37,747 bases of DNA from Acidobacteriota bacterium (GTDB lineage: Bacteria; Acidobacteriota; Polarisedimenticolia; Gp22-AA2): assembly GCA_003223145.1 (NCBI GenBank), contig QHXY01000135.1, positions 4,288-42,034 on the forward strand. Reading direction: 5' to 3'. Each line of letters opens with the position of its first letter. Position 1 is the stretch's first letter. The translations under genes and the position numbers were made by a program. Below, piece by piece: positions 8,388 to 16,910 of the stretch. The notes below the pieces were generated by a model. That model made no database searches and was not told the origin of the DNA. It worked only from the letters and a program-made list of their open reading frames with translations.

Positions 8388-9057
8388 AACGGGGCGCGAC
8401 ACCCGGACGCTTCTTGGCAACCTGCGCGGGCACTTCTTGACGGGGCTGGTGATCATACTCCCCCTGGTCATAACCGTCTGGATGCTGGGTATCCTGTTCG
8501 GCATTGTGCATGGTGTGTCAACGCCGTTCATCCTGAGAATTCTGAGACTTCTGGGCCTGTCCTTGGTGGACGATGCGGGCTTCACCACCTATCTCGCGCC
8601 CCTGATCGGGGTGACGGCCACCCTGCTTTTGATCCTCCTGGTCGGTCTCCTGACGACCAACTTTCTCGGCCGCCGTATCGTCAAAGAGTTCGATCGTCTG
8701 ATGCTCCGCATACCCTTGATCAAGCCTATCTACGGCGCCGCCCGACAGCTCCTGGACGCCCTGAACCGGAAGACCGATACCTTCCAGCGGGTCGTGGCGG
8801 TGGAGTACCCGCGAGCCGGGGTTTTCACGATCGGGTTCGTGGCGCGCGATGACACGACGCTGCGGTGCTCCGACGAGCGCACGGGCATGACGGGCTACAC
8901 CCTGGTCTTTCTTCCGACGACACCGAACCCGACCTCGGGCTGGCTGGCGGCGCTTCCCGAGCGCGAAGTCGTTCCGCTGGATATGACGGTCGAAGAGGGC
9001 ATCAAGACGATTGTCAGCGGCGGTCTCGTGGTGCCGCCGCGATGGGAGCGCAAATGA
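8353..9057 (+). CDS. DUF502 family membrane protein
   Basis: A protein of up to 234 residues matching the DUF502 family, whose function is not established. Two hydrophobic segments (about 28-50, LTGLVIILPLVITVWMLGIL, and about 75-97, LAPLIGVTATLLLILLVGLL) are followed by the family-typical RIPLIKPIYGAARQLLDAL stretch and a soluble beta-rich region (VEYPRAGVFTIGFV, YTLVFLPTTPNPTSGW). The listed GTG start overlaps pgsA by 35 nt. In-frame GTG at 8374 or TTG at 8380 would give MALVRTGRDTR or MVRTGRDTR and shorten the overlap; I cannot decide between them. DUF502 genes often lie near envelope genes, and here it sits between pgsA and an acyltransferase, which makes an envelope role plausible but unproven. 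Confidence 0.85.
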   Translation: MVSGRPGVALVRTGRDTRTLLGNLRGHFLTGLVIILPLVITVWMLGILFGIVHGVSTPFILRILRLLGLSLVDDAGFTTYLAPLIGVTATLLLILLVGLLTTNFLGRRIVKEFDRLMLRIPLIKPIYGAARQLLDALNRKTDTFQRVVAVEYPRAGVFTIGFVARDDTTLRCSDERTGMTGYTLVFLPTTPNPTSGWLAALPEREVVPLDMTVEEGIKTIVSGGLVVPPRWERK

Positions 9058-9096
9058 GGGCGGGCGAAGCGCCGCAGGCGGGATGACGGGGGGCCG

Positions 9097-9702
9097 ATGT
9101 TCTACTGGTTCGTCAAGGGGATCTTTTTCCCGTTCGCCCGGCTCTATCTCGGGCTGACCCGGGACGGTCTCGAACATCTGCCACGACGCGGGCCGGCGAT
9201 CGTGGTATCGAACCACGCGTCGTATGCCGACGCCATCATTCTGGGCTCGGCCGCACCCCGTCCGATCCACTTCGTGGTCCTGCAGTCGATGTACGATCTG
9301 CTGCTGATCCGCTGGTTTTACTGGGGCATGGGGACCATTCCGGTGCGCGCCGAGGGACAGGATTCCGGCTCGATCAAGAGGGCGGTCCGCCTGCTGTCGG
9401 CGGGCGGCATCCTGGGCGTCTTTCCGGAAGGCGGCCGCAGCGCCGACGGCGCGCTGAGCCAGCCGAGACTGGGGGCGGCGATGATCGCCGCCCTCAGCGG
9501 CGCGCCGGTCGTCCCGGTCTACATCGACGGAGCGCGCGACTCGCTGCCGGTCGGCGGGGCCTTCCCCAAGCCCGCGCGGATTCACGTGCGCTTCGGCCCG
9601 CCGCTCCGGTTCGACCGGCGGCGCGGCGAGGGCCGGGAGTCGCTCGCGGCATTTGCGCGGGAGATGCTCGAAGCGATCCGCCGGCTCGGGGTTCCGGCGT
9701 GA
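9097..9702 (+). CDS. 1-acyl-sn-glycerol-3-phosphate acyltransferase (PlsC family)
   Basis: A 201-residue membrane-associated acyltransferase that would acylate lysophosphatidic acid (or a similar lysophospholipid) to phosphatidic acid. It carries the catalytic HX4D motif in SNHASYAD (about residues 44-51), a basic/aromatic block with GTIPVRAEG, and the FPEGGRS substrate-binding motif, followed by APVVPVYIDGAR. The N-terminus (FVKGIFFPFARLYLGL) is a membrane-interacting helix. Start is an ATG after the short sequence GGGGGCCG. Its neighbours pgsA, plsY and gpsA supply the preceding and following steps, supporting PlsC, but family members with other acyl acceptors exist. Stop and the next start overlap by 4 nt. 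Confidence 0.88.
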   Translation: MFYWFVKGIFFPFARLYLGLTRDGLEHLPRRGPAIVVSNHASYADAIILGSAAPRPIHFVVLQSMYDLLLIRWFYWGMGTIPVRAEGQDSGSIKRAVRLLSAGGILGVFPEGGRSADGALSQPRLGAAMIAALSGAPVVPVYIDGARDSLPVGGAFPKPARIHVRFGPPLRFDRRRGEGRESLAAFAREMLEAIRRLGVPA

Positions 9703-10943
9703 GCCTTCGGCGTGCCGAGCTGATCGCTGTCGGTTCGGAGCTTCTCGAGCCCTGGCGCACCGACACGAACGGCTCCTACCTGTCGCGGGTGCTGGGTGAG
9801 CGCGGCATCGCGGTGCGTTTCCGCACGGTCGTCGGGGACGTCATGCAGGACATCCAGACCGCCTTCCGCGTCGCGCTCGAGCGTGCCGACCTGATCGTCG
9901 CCACCGGCGGTCTCGGTCCGACGATCGACGACCTGACGCGGGAGGCCGTCGCCGGTCTTCTCGGCCTGGCTCTTCATGAGGACGCGAGCGTCCTCCGGCG
10001 TATCGAGGAGCGATTCCGCCGGCACGCCCAGCCGATGCCGCCGCAGAACCGGCGCCAGGCGATGGTGCCCCGGGGGGCGGAAGTCCTGCCGAACTGGCTG
10101 GGGACTGCCCCCGGTCTCCTGCTGACGACCGGCACGGTCACCATCGTCCTGCTGCCGGGCGTGCCGGACGAAATGCGGTCCATCACGCAGGAGTCGGTGC
10201 TGCCGCGGCTGGGTGCGGCCGCCGAGCGCTTCGCCTACCGAATCATCAAGATCGCGGGCCTCACCGAGTCGGAGGTGGACCGGCGGCTCGCCGAGGTGGC
10301 GCGCCACGCTTCTCCAACCGACTGGACGATCCTGGCCGCTCCGGGGCAGGTGGAGATCCATCTGCGCGAGCGCGTGCCCGGCGGCCGGCCGGCCGACGCC
10401 ATCGACAGGATCGACGGTGAGATCGCCCGAGAGCTAGGGCTCCATGTGTTCGCGCGCGACGAGGAGACCATGGAAGACGTCGTCGGGAGCCTGCTGGTCG
10501 TCCGGGAAGAGAGTCTGGCCTGTGCCGAGTCGCTCACCGGAGGCGAGATTGCGCAGCGAGTCACCCGCGTGCCCGGCGCGTCGCGCTACTTCCGTGGCGG
10601 GGTCGTGGCCTACACGGAGGAAGCCAAGAGAGCGATCCTGGGCGTGCCAGCGGCCACCCTGGACGCCGAGGGGTCGGTCGGCCCGGAGACCGCGGGTGAG
10701 ATGGCGCGGGGCGCACGTCGCCTGTTCGGGTCGACCTGGGCCCTGTCGGCCACCGGGTACGCGGGACCGGAGGGAGGCGGCCCGGGCCAGCCGCCCGGGA
10801 CCGTCTTTGTCGGTCTCTCCGGTCCACGCGGGGAGGAGACCCGCGAGCTGAAGATCCCGGGAACCCGGGAGACGGTGCGCTCGCGGGCCGCCCGCACGGC
10901 GCTCGACCTTCTCCGGCGCGCGATGTCGGAAACGGCGGCATGA
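9699..10943 (+). CDS. cinA: CinA family protein (competence/damage-inducible; NMN amidase-type)
   Basis: A two-domain protein of 414 residues. The N-terminal MoaB/MogA-like COG1058 domain has VGSELL, TGGLGPTIDDLTREA and LPGVPDEM. The C-terminal PncC-like nicotinamide-nucleotide amidase domain has AESLTGGEIAQ (the usual form is AESxTGG), YFRGGVVAYTEEAKR and ATGYAGPEGG. CinA proteins hydrolyse NMN and/or ADP-ribose in NAD recycling in characterised cases; the name reflects competence-linked genes in some Gram-positives. No recA or competence gene is next to it here. It starts at a GTG overlapping the previous stop. The length is normal for the full-length family. Confidence 0.93.
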   Translation: MSLRRAELIAVGSELLEPWRTDTNGSYLSRVLGERGIAVRFRTVVGDVMQDIQTAFRVALERADLIVATGGLGPTIDDLTREAVAGLLGLALHEDASVLRRIEERFRRHAQPMPPQNRRQAMVPRGAEVLPNWLGTAPGLLLTTGTVTIVLLPGVPDEMRSITQESVLPRLGAAAERFAYRIIKIAGLTESEVDRRLAEVARHASPTDWTILAAPGQVEIHLRERVPGGRPADAIDRIDGEIARELGLHVFARDEETMEDVVGSLLVVREESLACAESLTGGEIAQRVTRVPGASRYFRGGVVAYTEEAKRAILGVPAATLDAEGSVGPETAGEMARGARRLFGSTWALSATGYAGPEGGGPGQPPGTVFVGLSGPRGEETRELKIPGTRETVRSRAARTALDLLRRAMSETAA

Positions 10944-10959
10944 TATCCGGGCGAGCGGC

Positions 10960-11553
10960 GTGAGGCTGTTCGTCGCCGCCGAGCTTCCGGCAGGGCTGCG
11001 CGACAAGCTCAGTTCGATCCAGGAGTCGCTCAGACAGGCGCCCCTGCCGGTGCGGTGGGCGCGCCCGGAGGGTATCCATCTGACGTTCAAGTTCCTCGGG
11101 GAGACGCCCGACAGCCGTCTGGGCGAGATCACGGAGGTGTTGCGGCCAGCGGGGGAGGGTATCGCGCCGTTCCGACTGGAGGCGTGCGGCGCGGCCCCCT
11201 TTCCCGACCGCGGAGCTCCGCGTCTCCTCTGGGTCGAGACGCGCGGCGATCTGGAGACCACGCGACGGCTGGCCGCGTCGATCGACGCCGCAACCGCCCG
11301 CATCGGTTTCCCGGCGGAAGCCCGCGAGTTCCGACCCCATCTCACGCTCGGACGTGTCAAGGGCCCGGCCCGTGGGGAGTGGAGGGGGATGCTGGAGCGT
11401 GTGGCGGGACAGGCGGCCGGACCGTTGGAGGTGCGGGAATATGTGCTGTTCCAGAGCCGGCTTGGCCCCGCGGGCGCGCTCTATACGCCGCTCCAGCGGT
11501 TCCCGCTGGGGCGGGAGGCGGGCGCGGGGCAGCGGCCGGAGATCGAGCGGTGA
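10960..11553 (+). CDS. thpR: RNA 2',3'-cyclic phosphodiesterase (2H family)
   Basis: A 197-residue member of the 2H phosphoesterase superfamily (ThpR/LigT), which opens 2',3'-cyclic phosphates on RNA and can join tRNA half-molecules in vitro. Both catalytic HxTx motifs are intact: HLTFKFLGE near residue 41 and HLTLGRVK near residue 127. The N-terminus MRLFVAAELP is the family hallmark (RxFxAxxLP). GTG start 16 nt after cinA, and the stop overlaps the plsY start. The tail (GREAGAGQRPEIER) lies outside the conserved fold. The physiological substrate in bacteria is not settled. Confidence 0.93.
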   Translation: MRLFVAAELPAGLRDKLSSIQESLRQAPLPVRWARPEGIHLTFKFLGETPDSRLGEITEVLRPAGEGIAPFRLEACGAAPFPDRGAPRLLWVETRGDLETTRRLAASIDAATARIGFPAEAREFRPHLTLGRVKGPARGEWRGMLERVAGQAAGPLEVREYVLFQSRLGPAGALYTPLQRFPLGREAGAGQRPEIER

Positions 11554-12158
11554 CCGTCATGGAGGTGCTCTGTCTGAGCCTGGCGTTCATTCTCGGCAGC
11601 CTGCCGTTTTCCCAGCTGATCGCGAAACGGCGTGGCGTCGATCTCCGATCGGTCGGGAGCGGCAACGCGGGGGCGACCAATCTGGCGCGCGTCCTGGGCT
11701 ACGGGGCGGGTGCCACCGGCCTGCTGCTCGACGCCGCCAAGGGGGCCGCCGCGGTCGGGCTGGCGCGCGTGATTCTCGGAGCGGCGGTGACTCCCGCGGT
11801 CACGGCGGGCACGGCAGTTCTGGCGGTCGCCGGTCATGCCTTCTCGCCGTTGCTGCATTTCAGAGGCGGCAAAGGGGTGGCGACGGGCGCGGGCGCCTTC
11901 GCCGTCCTGGCGCCGCGGGCCACGCTCGCGGCGCTCGGCGTGTTCGCGGTCGTGCTGGCCCTCGGTCGCGTGGTGGGACTCGCCTCCGTCCTGGCCGCCC
12001 TCACGCTGCCGGTGGCCGCCCACGTTCTCGGAGCACAGCGCGCGGTGACCGCCGCGGCCGCGCTGGTCGCCGCGCTGGTCATCCTCAGACACCGCGACAA
12101 TCTCCTCCGGCTGGTGCGCGGCACGGAGCACAGGCTGGGCGCGGGGGGCGACCGGTGA
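11550..12158 (+). CDS. plsY: Glycerol-3-phosphate acyltransferase PlsY
   Basis: Polytopic membrane enzyme, 202 residues, using acyl-phosphate to acylate position 1 of glycerol 3-phosphate. All three PlsY motifs can be read: GSGNAGATNLARVLG, GHAFSPLLHFRGGKGVATG and ILRHRDNLLRLVRGTEHRLG, separated by hydrophobic helices. I chose the GTG that overlaps the thpR stop (GTGA); an ATG 9 nt later (11559) is an equally good alternative. The ORF-track start at 11055 is inside thpR and is rejected. gpsA follows with a 4-nt overlap, so the enzyme making the substrate and the enzyme using it are co-translated. Confidence 0.95.
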   Translation: MTVMEVLCLSLAFILGSLPFSQLIAKRRGVDLRSVGSGNAGATNLARVLGYGAGATGLLLDAAKGAAAVGLARVILGAAVTPAVTAGTAVLAVAGHAFSPLLHFRGGKGVATGAGAFAVLAPRATLAALGVFAVVLALGRVVGLASVLAALTLPVAAHVLGAQRAVTAAAALVAALVILRHRDNLLRLVRGTEHRLGAGGDR

Positions 12159-13201
12159 CGAGGGTCCGCCAGGAGGGGGGGAGGCACCCCGGATCGGACC
12201 CCGGGCACGCCGCGGTGCTCGGAGCGGGGTCGTGGGGGACGGCGCTGGCGGTGCACCTGGCGCGCTCCGGCAGGCGCGCGGTCCTGTGGTCCCGGAGCGC
12301 GCGCGGCGCCGAGGCTCTCGGCGCTGCCCGCGAGAACGCCGTTTACCTTCCTGGCCATCACTTCCCGGAGACGCTGCAAGTGACCGGCGATCTCCACGAG
12401 GCGTTGCGCGGGGCCGGCATCGTGTTGTTTGTCGTGCCGGCGCAGTGGAGCCGTCCGATCTACCGCGCCGCGTCGGAGCATCTGGAAGCTGCCGTCGATC
12501 TGGTCATCGCCTCGAAGGGGATCGAGCAGGACAGCCTGCTGCGGCTCTCGGAGGTCATGGCGCAGGAGGCGGGGGACGAGGCGGGGGAGCGGGTCGCCGT
12601 CCTGTCGGGGCCCAGCTTCGCGGCCGAGGTGGCGCGTGGCGATCCGACGGCGGTCGTGATCGCATCGGAGGACGCCGGAGTGTCCGCCCGCGTGCAGACG
12701 AGCTTGTCGCACGGTAATCTGCGTGTCTACCGCAATGCCGATCGGGTCGGCGTGGAGATCGCGGGCTCGCTCAAGAACGTCGTCGCCCTGGCCACCGGGA
12801 TTGCCGAGGGTCTGGGGTTCGGTTCGAACACGCGCGCCGCCCTGATCACGCGCGGCATGGCCGAGATCGCCCGCCTCGGCACCTGCCTCGGCGGCCGGGC
12901 CGGGACGTTCGCCGGTCTGGCAGGCGCGGGTGACCTGATTCTCACCTGCACCGGGGAGCTGAGCCGCAACCGTTCCGTCGGGATCGAGATCGGTCGCGGC
13001 CGCCGCCTGGACGAGGTGCTGCAGGGCATGCGGATGGTCGCCGAAGGGGTCGCGACCACGCGCGCGGCGGTGGCGCTGGCGCGCCGTCGGAGCGTCGAGC
13101 TGCCGATCGCGCAGAAAGTGCATCAGGTCCTGTTCGAGGCGGTGCCGGCGCGCGAGGCCGTGGCCGACCTGCTGGCGCGGCCGCTCAGGGAGGAGACGTG
13201 A
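12155..13201 (+). CDS. gpsA: NAD(P)-dependent glycerol-3-phosphate dehydrogenase
   Basis: Reduces dihydroxyacetone phosphate to sn-glycerol 3-phosphate, the backbone for phospholipids; cytoplasmic. From the GTG overlapping the plsY stop it is 348 residues. Motifs: Rossmann loop AVLGAGSWGTALA, LSGPSFAAEVARGDPTA, catalytic Lys in AGSLKNVVALATG, NTRAALITRGMAEIARLG, and GAGDLILTCTGELSRNRSVG. The first about 20 residues before the Rossmann fold (MTRVRQEGGRHPGSDPGH) are extra and may mean that translation starts slightly later. The ORF-track 615-aa version reads through plsY in another frame and is not real upstream of 12155. Confidence 0.96.
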   Translation: MTRVRQEGGRHPGSDPGHAAVLGAGSWGTALAVHLARSGRRAVLWSRSARGAEALGAARENAVYLPGHHFPETLQVTGDLHEALRGAGIVLFVVPAQWSRPIYRAASEHLEAAVDLVIASKGIEQDSLLRLSEVMAQEAGDEAGERVAVLSGPSFAAEVARGDPTAVVIASEDAGVSARVQTSLSHGNLRVYRNADRVGVEIAGSLKNVVALATGIAEGLGFGSNTRAALITRGMAEIARLGTCLGGRAGTFAGLAGAGDLILTCTGELSRNRSVGIEIGRGRRLDEVLQGMRMVAEGVATTRAAVALARRRSVELPIAQKVHQVLFEAVPAREAVADLLARPLREET

Positions 13202-13992
13202 TCGATCTGCACAATCATCTCCTCCCCGGCATCGACGACGGGGCCAAGAAACTCGAGGAAACGCTGGAATTCCTGCGCATCGCGAGCCGGGACGGCGTGA
13301 AGGTGGTGGTCGCCACACCGCACATGAAACCCGGTGTGTACGACAACCGGCGCGAGACCATCCTCCAGCGGGTCGCTCTGGTGCGCGAGGCGCAAAGAGG
13401 CGACGAGTCCGAAGGCGTGACGCTCCTTCCCGGCGCCGAGGTCTACTACACCGCCGACCTCGCGGCGCGGGCGCGGGCGAATGAGCTGATGACCGTCGGT
13501 GATGGCGGTCGTTATCTGCTCCTCGAGCTGCCGTACCAGCAGGCCCCGCTGCGCGTGGACGACACGATCTTTCAGTTGAGGCTCCTCGGGATCACACCCC
13601 TCATGGCGCATCCCGAGCGGGTGGCTTACTACCTCGAGGACATCGAGCGGGTGGCCGCTTCCGTCCGGCTCGGGGCGCTGACGCAGGTGACCGGGTCCTC
13701 GCTCACCGGCAGGTTCGGAGACAAGGCGCGCGATTTTGCGCGCGCCATGCTGGAGCGCAATCTGATTCACGTTCTCGCCTCCGACGGCCACGACGTGCGC
13801 TACCGGCCGCCGGTCCTGTCGGATGCGGTGCGAGCGGTGGACTCTCTGATCGGGGAGACTGCGGCACGCCGTCTCGTGGAAGACACGCCGCAGGCGATCC
13901 TGGACGGCCGGGAGGTCGAGATCGAAGAGGCCCTCCCGCCCTTTCGCCGGCGCGGGCTGTTCTCACGAGTTCGATCTTTCTTCCATCGCTAA
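13198..13992 (+). CDS. PHP-family protein-tyrosine phosphatase (CpsB/CapC/YwqE type)
   Basis: A 264-residue PHP-domain phosphatase of the type that dephosphorylates bacterial tyrosine kinases controlling exopolysaccharide export. Metal-binding motifs are in order: DLHNHLLPGIDDGAKKLEE at the N-terminus, VVATPHMKPGVY, LLPGAEVYY, MAHPER and ASDGHDVRY. The C-terminus ends with a basic aromatic stretch (RRRGLFSRVRSFFHR). GTG start overlapping the gpsA stop. No Wzz/BY-kinase or polysaccharide export gene is present in the window, so the partner is unknown. It ends the second rightward run: a promoter-containing AT-rich gap follows. Confidence 0.9.
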   Translation: MIDLHNHLLPGIDDGAKKLEETLEFLRIASRDGVKVVVATPHMKPGVYDNRRETILQRVALVREAQRGDESEGVTLLPGAEVYYTADLAARARANELMTVGDGGRYLLLELPYQQAPLRVDDTIFQLRLLGITPLMAHPERVAYYLEDIERVAASVRLGALTQVTGSSLTGRFGDKARDFARAMLERNLIHVLASDGHDVRYRPPVLSDAVRAVDSLIGETAARRLVEDTPQAILDGREVEIEEALPPFRRRGLFSRVRSFFHR

Positions 13993-14021
13993 TTTACAAA
14001 AGTCGTTACGTTTGATAGGAT
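13993..14021 (+). promoter_or_regulatory. Sigma70-type promoter for the TPR-ftsY-rib-ffh run
   Basis: TTTACA (13993-13998) and TAGGAT (14016-14021) are separated by exactly 17 nt inside a short AT-rich gap. Transcription would start near 14028, downstream of the ORF-track start (14012), so that start cannot be used from this promoter. This supports the start at 14081. Confidence 0.7.
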
Positions 14022-14080
14022 TACACCTCCGCGGAGCGGCGGAAATCCGCGCCCGCCAGTGCGTCAAGACGAGGAGAGCA

Positions 14081-14773
14081 TTGAAGGCTGTGCGCGTTCT
14101 GTCCGCCCCGGCGGCCGCTGTCGTCTTCACCCTGGTCCTCCTGGGGCTGGGTCTCGTCCTGCCGGCCATGGCGTCGCGATCGGAAAAGCGGGACGATGCG
14201 CAGCGCTATTTCCGCCTGGCCCAGGTGCAGTACGAGCAGGGAAGCACCCGGAACGCCATCGAATCGGTGCAGAAGGCCCTCAAGCTCGATCCCGACTACG
14301 CCGAGGCCCACTATTATCTCGGGTTCATTCACTACCAGCAGAGCGAGTACAAGCCGGCCGAGAAGGAATTCCGCAGGGCGATTCACCTGAATTCGTATTA
14401 CACGGACGCTCACAACCATCTCGGACTGGTCTACAGGGAGATGAAAGAGTACGACAAGGCGCTGAGCGAATTTCAGACGGCGCTCAACGACAAGTCGTAC
14501 AAGTCCCCGGAGAAGATCTACCTCAACATCGGCCACCTCTATCTGGTCCGCAGCATGTTCCCCGAGGCGATCACGAGTTTCCAGAAATCGGTGGCGCTCA
14601 ACCCATCTTACCTGCGCGGCATGCTCGGGCTCGGAACGGCTTATTTCCGGGCCGGCCAAAAGGATCTGGCCGACAAGGAGCTGCGCAAGGTGGTCGCCCT
14701 CGGACCCGACTCCCCGGAAGCCGCGCAGGCGCGGCTGCTGCTCGACCCGAAGGCCAAGCCGGCGGGATCATGA
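14081..14773 (+). CDS. Secreted/membrane-anchored TPR protein (PilF-like repeats)
   Basis: A 230-residue protein with an N-terminal hydrophobic signal or anchor (about residues 8-30, APAAAVVFTLVLLGLGLVLPAMA) followed by four to five TPR units (for example AQRYFRLAQVQYEQGSTRNAIESV, AEAHYYLGFIHYQQSEYKPAEKEF, TDAHNHLGLVYREMKEYDKALSEF). I start it at TTG 14081 because GAGGAG lies just upstream and a promoter covers the earlier ORF-track start. The repeat layout resembles the type IV pilus pilotin PilF/PilW, but no lipobox cysteine and no pilus gene is seen, so the name is not transferred. It is translationally coupled to ftsY (ATGA overlap). Likely a scaffold in the periplasm; partner unknown. 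Confidence 0.85.
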   Translation: MKAVRVLSAPAAAVVFTLVLLGLGLVLPAMASRSEKRDDAQRYFRLAQVQYEQGSTRNAIESVQKALKLDPDYAEAHYYLGFIHYQQSEYKPAEKEFRRAIHLNSYYTDAHNHLGLVYREMKEYDKALSEFQTALNDKSYKSPEKIYLNIGHLYLVRSMFPEAITSFQKSVALNPSYLRGMLGLGTAYFRAGQKDLADKELRKVVALGPDSPEAAQARLLLDPKAKPAGS

Positions 14774-15714
14774 CCGCGCCGGAGCCGCCGAAGGGCGCCG
14801 GGCGCATTGAACGGCTGCGCCAGGGATTGCGCCGCACCCGGGAAGGCATCCTGGGTCGTCTCGGTTCCCTGTTCCGCTCCGGGGCGATTGTCGGGGACTG
14901 GCGCGGCGATCTCGAAAGCGCGCTTCTGCAGGCGGACCTGGGGCCCAAGACGACCGATCGGATCGTGGAGGCGGTTGCGGCCGGGGCGAAGGGTGCCGCG
15001 CCCCCGTCGTGGGACGGAGTGAGAGACACGGCGCGCAGCGTGCTGCGTGACATCCTCTCCGCCAGACCGCAGGCTCCGGCGGCGTCGTGGCAGCCTCCGC
15101 GGGTCATCCTCGTGGTGGGTGTGAACGGCGGGGGCAAGACGACGACCGCCGGCAAGCTGGCGCGGCGGATCCGGGGCGAGGGGAAGAGGGTCGTCCTGTG
15201 CGCCGCCGACACATTCCGCGCCGGCGCCGGTGAGCAGTTGCGCCAGTGGGCCGAGCGTGCCGGGGCCGAATTTGTCGGCCACCGGCCGGGAGCGGACCCG
15301 TCGGCGGTGGTCTACGACGCGGCCGCCGCGGCGCTGGCGCGCGGCGCCGATGCGCTGGTGGTTGACACGGCCGGGCGGCTGCACACTCAGGACCCTTTGA
15401 TGCGGGAGCTGGAGAAGATCGTGCGTGTCGTCGGGCGGCGCATCGCAGGAGCGCCTCACGACGTGCTCCTGGTGCTGGACGCCACCACCGGACAGAACGG
15501 CGTCAGCCAGGCGCGGCAGTTCCTCGACGCGGCGCACGTCAACGGGCTGGTGGTGACCAAGCTGGACGGCACGGCCAAGGGGGGCGTGGCCGTGCGGATC
15601 GTCCAGGAGCTCGGCATTCCGCTGCGCTACATCGGCGTCGGCGAGGGGCCGGACGACCTCCTGGATTTCGATCCGGACGAGTTCCTGGAAGGGCTGCTGC
15701 CCTCGGCCGCGTGA
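14770..15714 (+). CDS. ftsY: Signal recognition particle receptor FtsY
   Basis: SRP-receptor GTPase, 314 residues, that docks ribosome-SRP complexes at the membrane. It contains an N-domain four-helix bundle (about 1-90) and a G-domain: P-loop GVNGGGKTTTAGKLA, the insertion-box motif DTFRAGAGEQL, DTAGRLHTQ, TKLDGTAKGG and the closing GVGEGPDDLLDFDPDEF. There is no acidic A-domain in front of the N-domain, as in many short bacterial FtsY proteins. ATG overlapping the TPR-gene stop. The ORF-track start at 14059 lies within the TPR gene and is rejected. Its partner ffh is 3 kb downstream beyond the riboflavin genes. Confidence 0.97.
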   Translation: MTAPEPPKGAGRIERLRQGLRRTREGILGRLGSLFRSGAIVGDWRGDLESALLQADLGPKTTDRIVEAVAAGAKGAAPPSWDGVRDTARSVLRDILSARPQAPAASWQPPRVILVVGVNGGGKTTTAGKLARRIRGEGKRVVLCAADTFRAGAGEQLRQWAERAGAEFVGHRPGADPSAVVYDAAAAALARGADALVVDTAGRLHTQDPLMRELEKIVRVVGRRIAGAPHDVLLVLDATTGQNGVSQARQFLDAAHVNGLVVTKLDGTAKGGVAVRIVQELGIPLRYIGVGEGPDDLLDFDPDEFLEGLLPSAA

Positions 15715-16904
15715 GCGCTGGGACGGTCGGGACGGGGCGCCGGCGGGGCGCGGCGCGGCGACGGGGATTGAGTCGGGACGGGGAGCGATTTCTTCGCCTG
15801 GCATTGAAGCTGGCCGCCCGGGGGGAAGGCGAAACTTCACCGAACCCCATGGTCGGGGCCGTGCTGGTGCGGGACGGGCGTGTGGTGGGCAGCGGATACC
15901 ACACGCGCGCCGGCGCCCCGCATGCCGAGGCGGTGGCGCTCGAGCAGGCGGGCAGCCGCGCGCATGGCGCGGTGCTGTACGTGAACCTTGAGCCGTGCTG
16001 CCACTTCGGGCGCACTCCTCCGTGCGTCGACGCGATCGTGGCCGCGAGGGTGCGCGAGGTGGTGGCCTGCATGCGCGACCCGGACCGGCGCGTCCGGGGC
16101 AAGGGGTTCCGCGCCCTGGGGGCGGCCGGGGTGCGGGTGCGTGTGGGATTGCTGGAGCGCGATGCGCGACGGCTGAACGAGCGTTTCCTGCGGCGGGTCG
16201 CCGCCGGCCGGCCGTTCGTGACGCTGAAGGCGGGCATGAGCCTCGACGGACGGATCGCCACGCGATCCGGCGAGTCGAAGTGGATCACTTCGCAGCACGC
16301 GCGGGCGGCGGGGCGCGAGCTGCGGTGTGCGCATGACGCGGTGATGGTCGGCGTGAACACGGTGCTGCGCGACGATCCCCGGCTGACGGCGGGACCGGCG
16401 CCACGCGAGGGGGCAGTGGCGATGTTGCGGCCGCTTCCCGCGCGGGTGGTGCTCGACGGACGTCTGAGGACGCCGCCGGGCGCGCGGCTCCTGCGTGCCG
16501 CCGGCGGACAGCCGATCATCGTGACGCTGCCGGGGGCGCCGGTGCAACGTCGCCGCCGGCTCGAAAAGGCCGGCGCCCTGGTGCTCGAGGTGGCCGGGCG
16601 CAACGGGCGGATCAGCGTCGGGGCGGCGCTCCGGGAGCTCGGCCGACGCGGTCTCAGCAGCGTGCTGATCGAAGGGGGTTCGGAGCTCCTGGGTTCGGCC
16701 CTGGACGAGCGTCTCGGTGATCGTCTCGTGGTGTTCGTGGCGGCCCGCCTGATCGGAGGGCGCCGGTTGCTACCGGTCTTCGGAGGCCGGGGCGCGGCGG
16801 AGCTGCGCCAGGCACCGAGGCTGCGGGAGGTCACGGTGCGGACGGTCGGACCGGACCTGAGGGTCGAGGGCCGGCTGGAGTTCCCACGCCGGGGAGGCGG
16901 TTGA
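15711..16904 (+). CDS. ribD: Bifunctional riboflavin biosynthesis deaminase/reductase RibD
   Basis: Catalyses the second and third steps of riboflavin synthesis: deamination of the pyrimidine intermediate and NADPH-dependent reduction of its ribosyl side chain. 397 residues. The N-terminal cytidine-deaminase-like domain has SPNPMVGAVLV, the zinc motif HAEAVAL and PCCHFGRTPPC. The C-terminal reductase domain starts at PFVTLKAGMSLDGRIAT, with WITS, VGVNTVLRDDPRLT and the IEGGSELLGS loop. The first about 20 residues are Arg/Gly-rich (GRRRGAARRRG) and outside the conserved domain. GTG start overlapping the ftsY stop, leaving no space for a leader or FMN riboswitch directly in front. Confidence 0.95.
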   Translation: MSAGTVGTGRRRGAARRRGLSRDGERFLRLALKLAARGEGETSPNPMVGAVLVRDGRVVGSGYHTRAGAPHAEAVALEQAGSRAHGAVLYVNLEPCCHFGRTPPCVDAIVAARVREVVACMRDPDRRVRGKGFRALGAAGVRVRVGLLERDARRLNERFLRRVAAGRPFVTLKAGMSLDGRIATRSGESKWITSQHARAAGRELRCAHDAVMVGVNTVLRDDPRLTAGPAPREGAVAMLRPLPARVVLDGRLRTPPGARLLRAAGGQPIIVTLPGAPVQRRRRLEKAGALVLEVAGRNGRISVGAALRELGRRGLSSVLIEGGSELLGSALDERLGDRLVVFVAARLIGGRRLLPVFGGRGAAELRQAPRLREVTVRTVGPDLRVEGRLEFPRRGGG

Positions 16905-16910
16905 TAGGCG

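Noticed and set aside
14012-14080. Upstream TTG start for the TPR protein given in the ORF track
   Set aside because: It overlaps the -10 element of a well-formed promoter, lies before the expected transcript start and has no ribosome site, whereas TTG 14081 has GAGGAG and begins a proper signal sequence.
15640-15720. FMN (RFN) riboswitch before ribD
   Set aside because: ribD starts inside the ftsY stop codon; no leader exists and no RFN-like conserved segments were seen.
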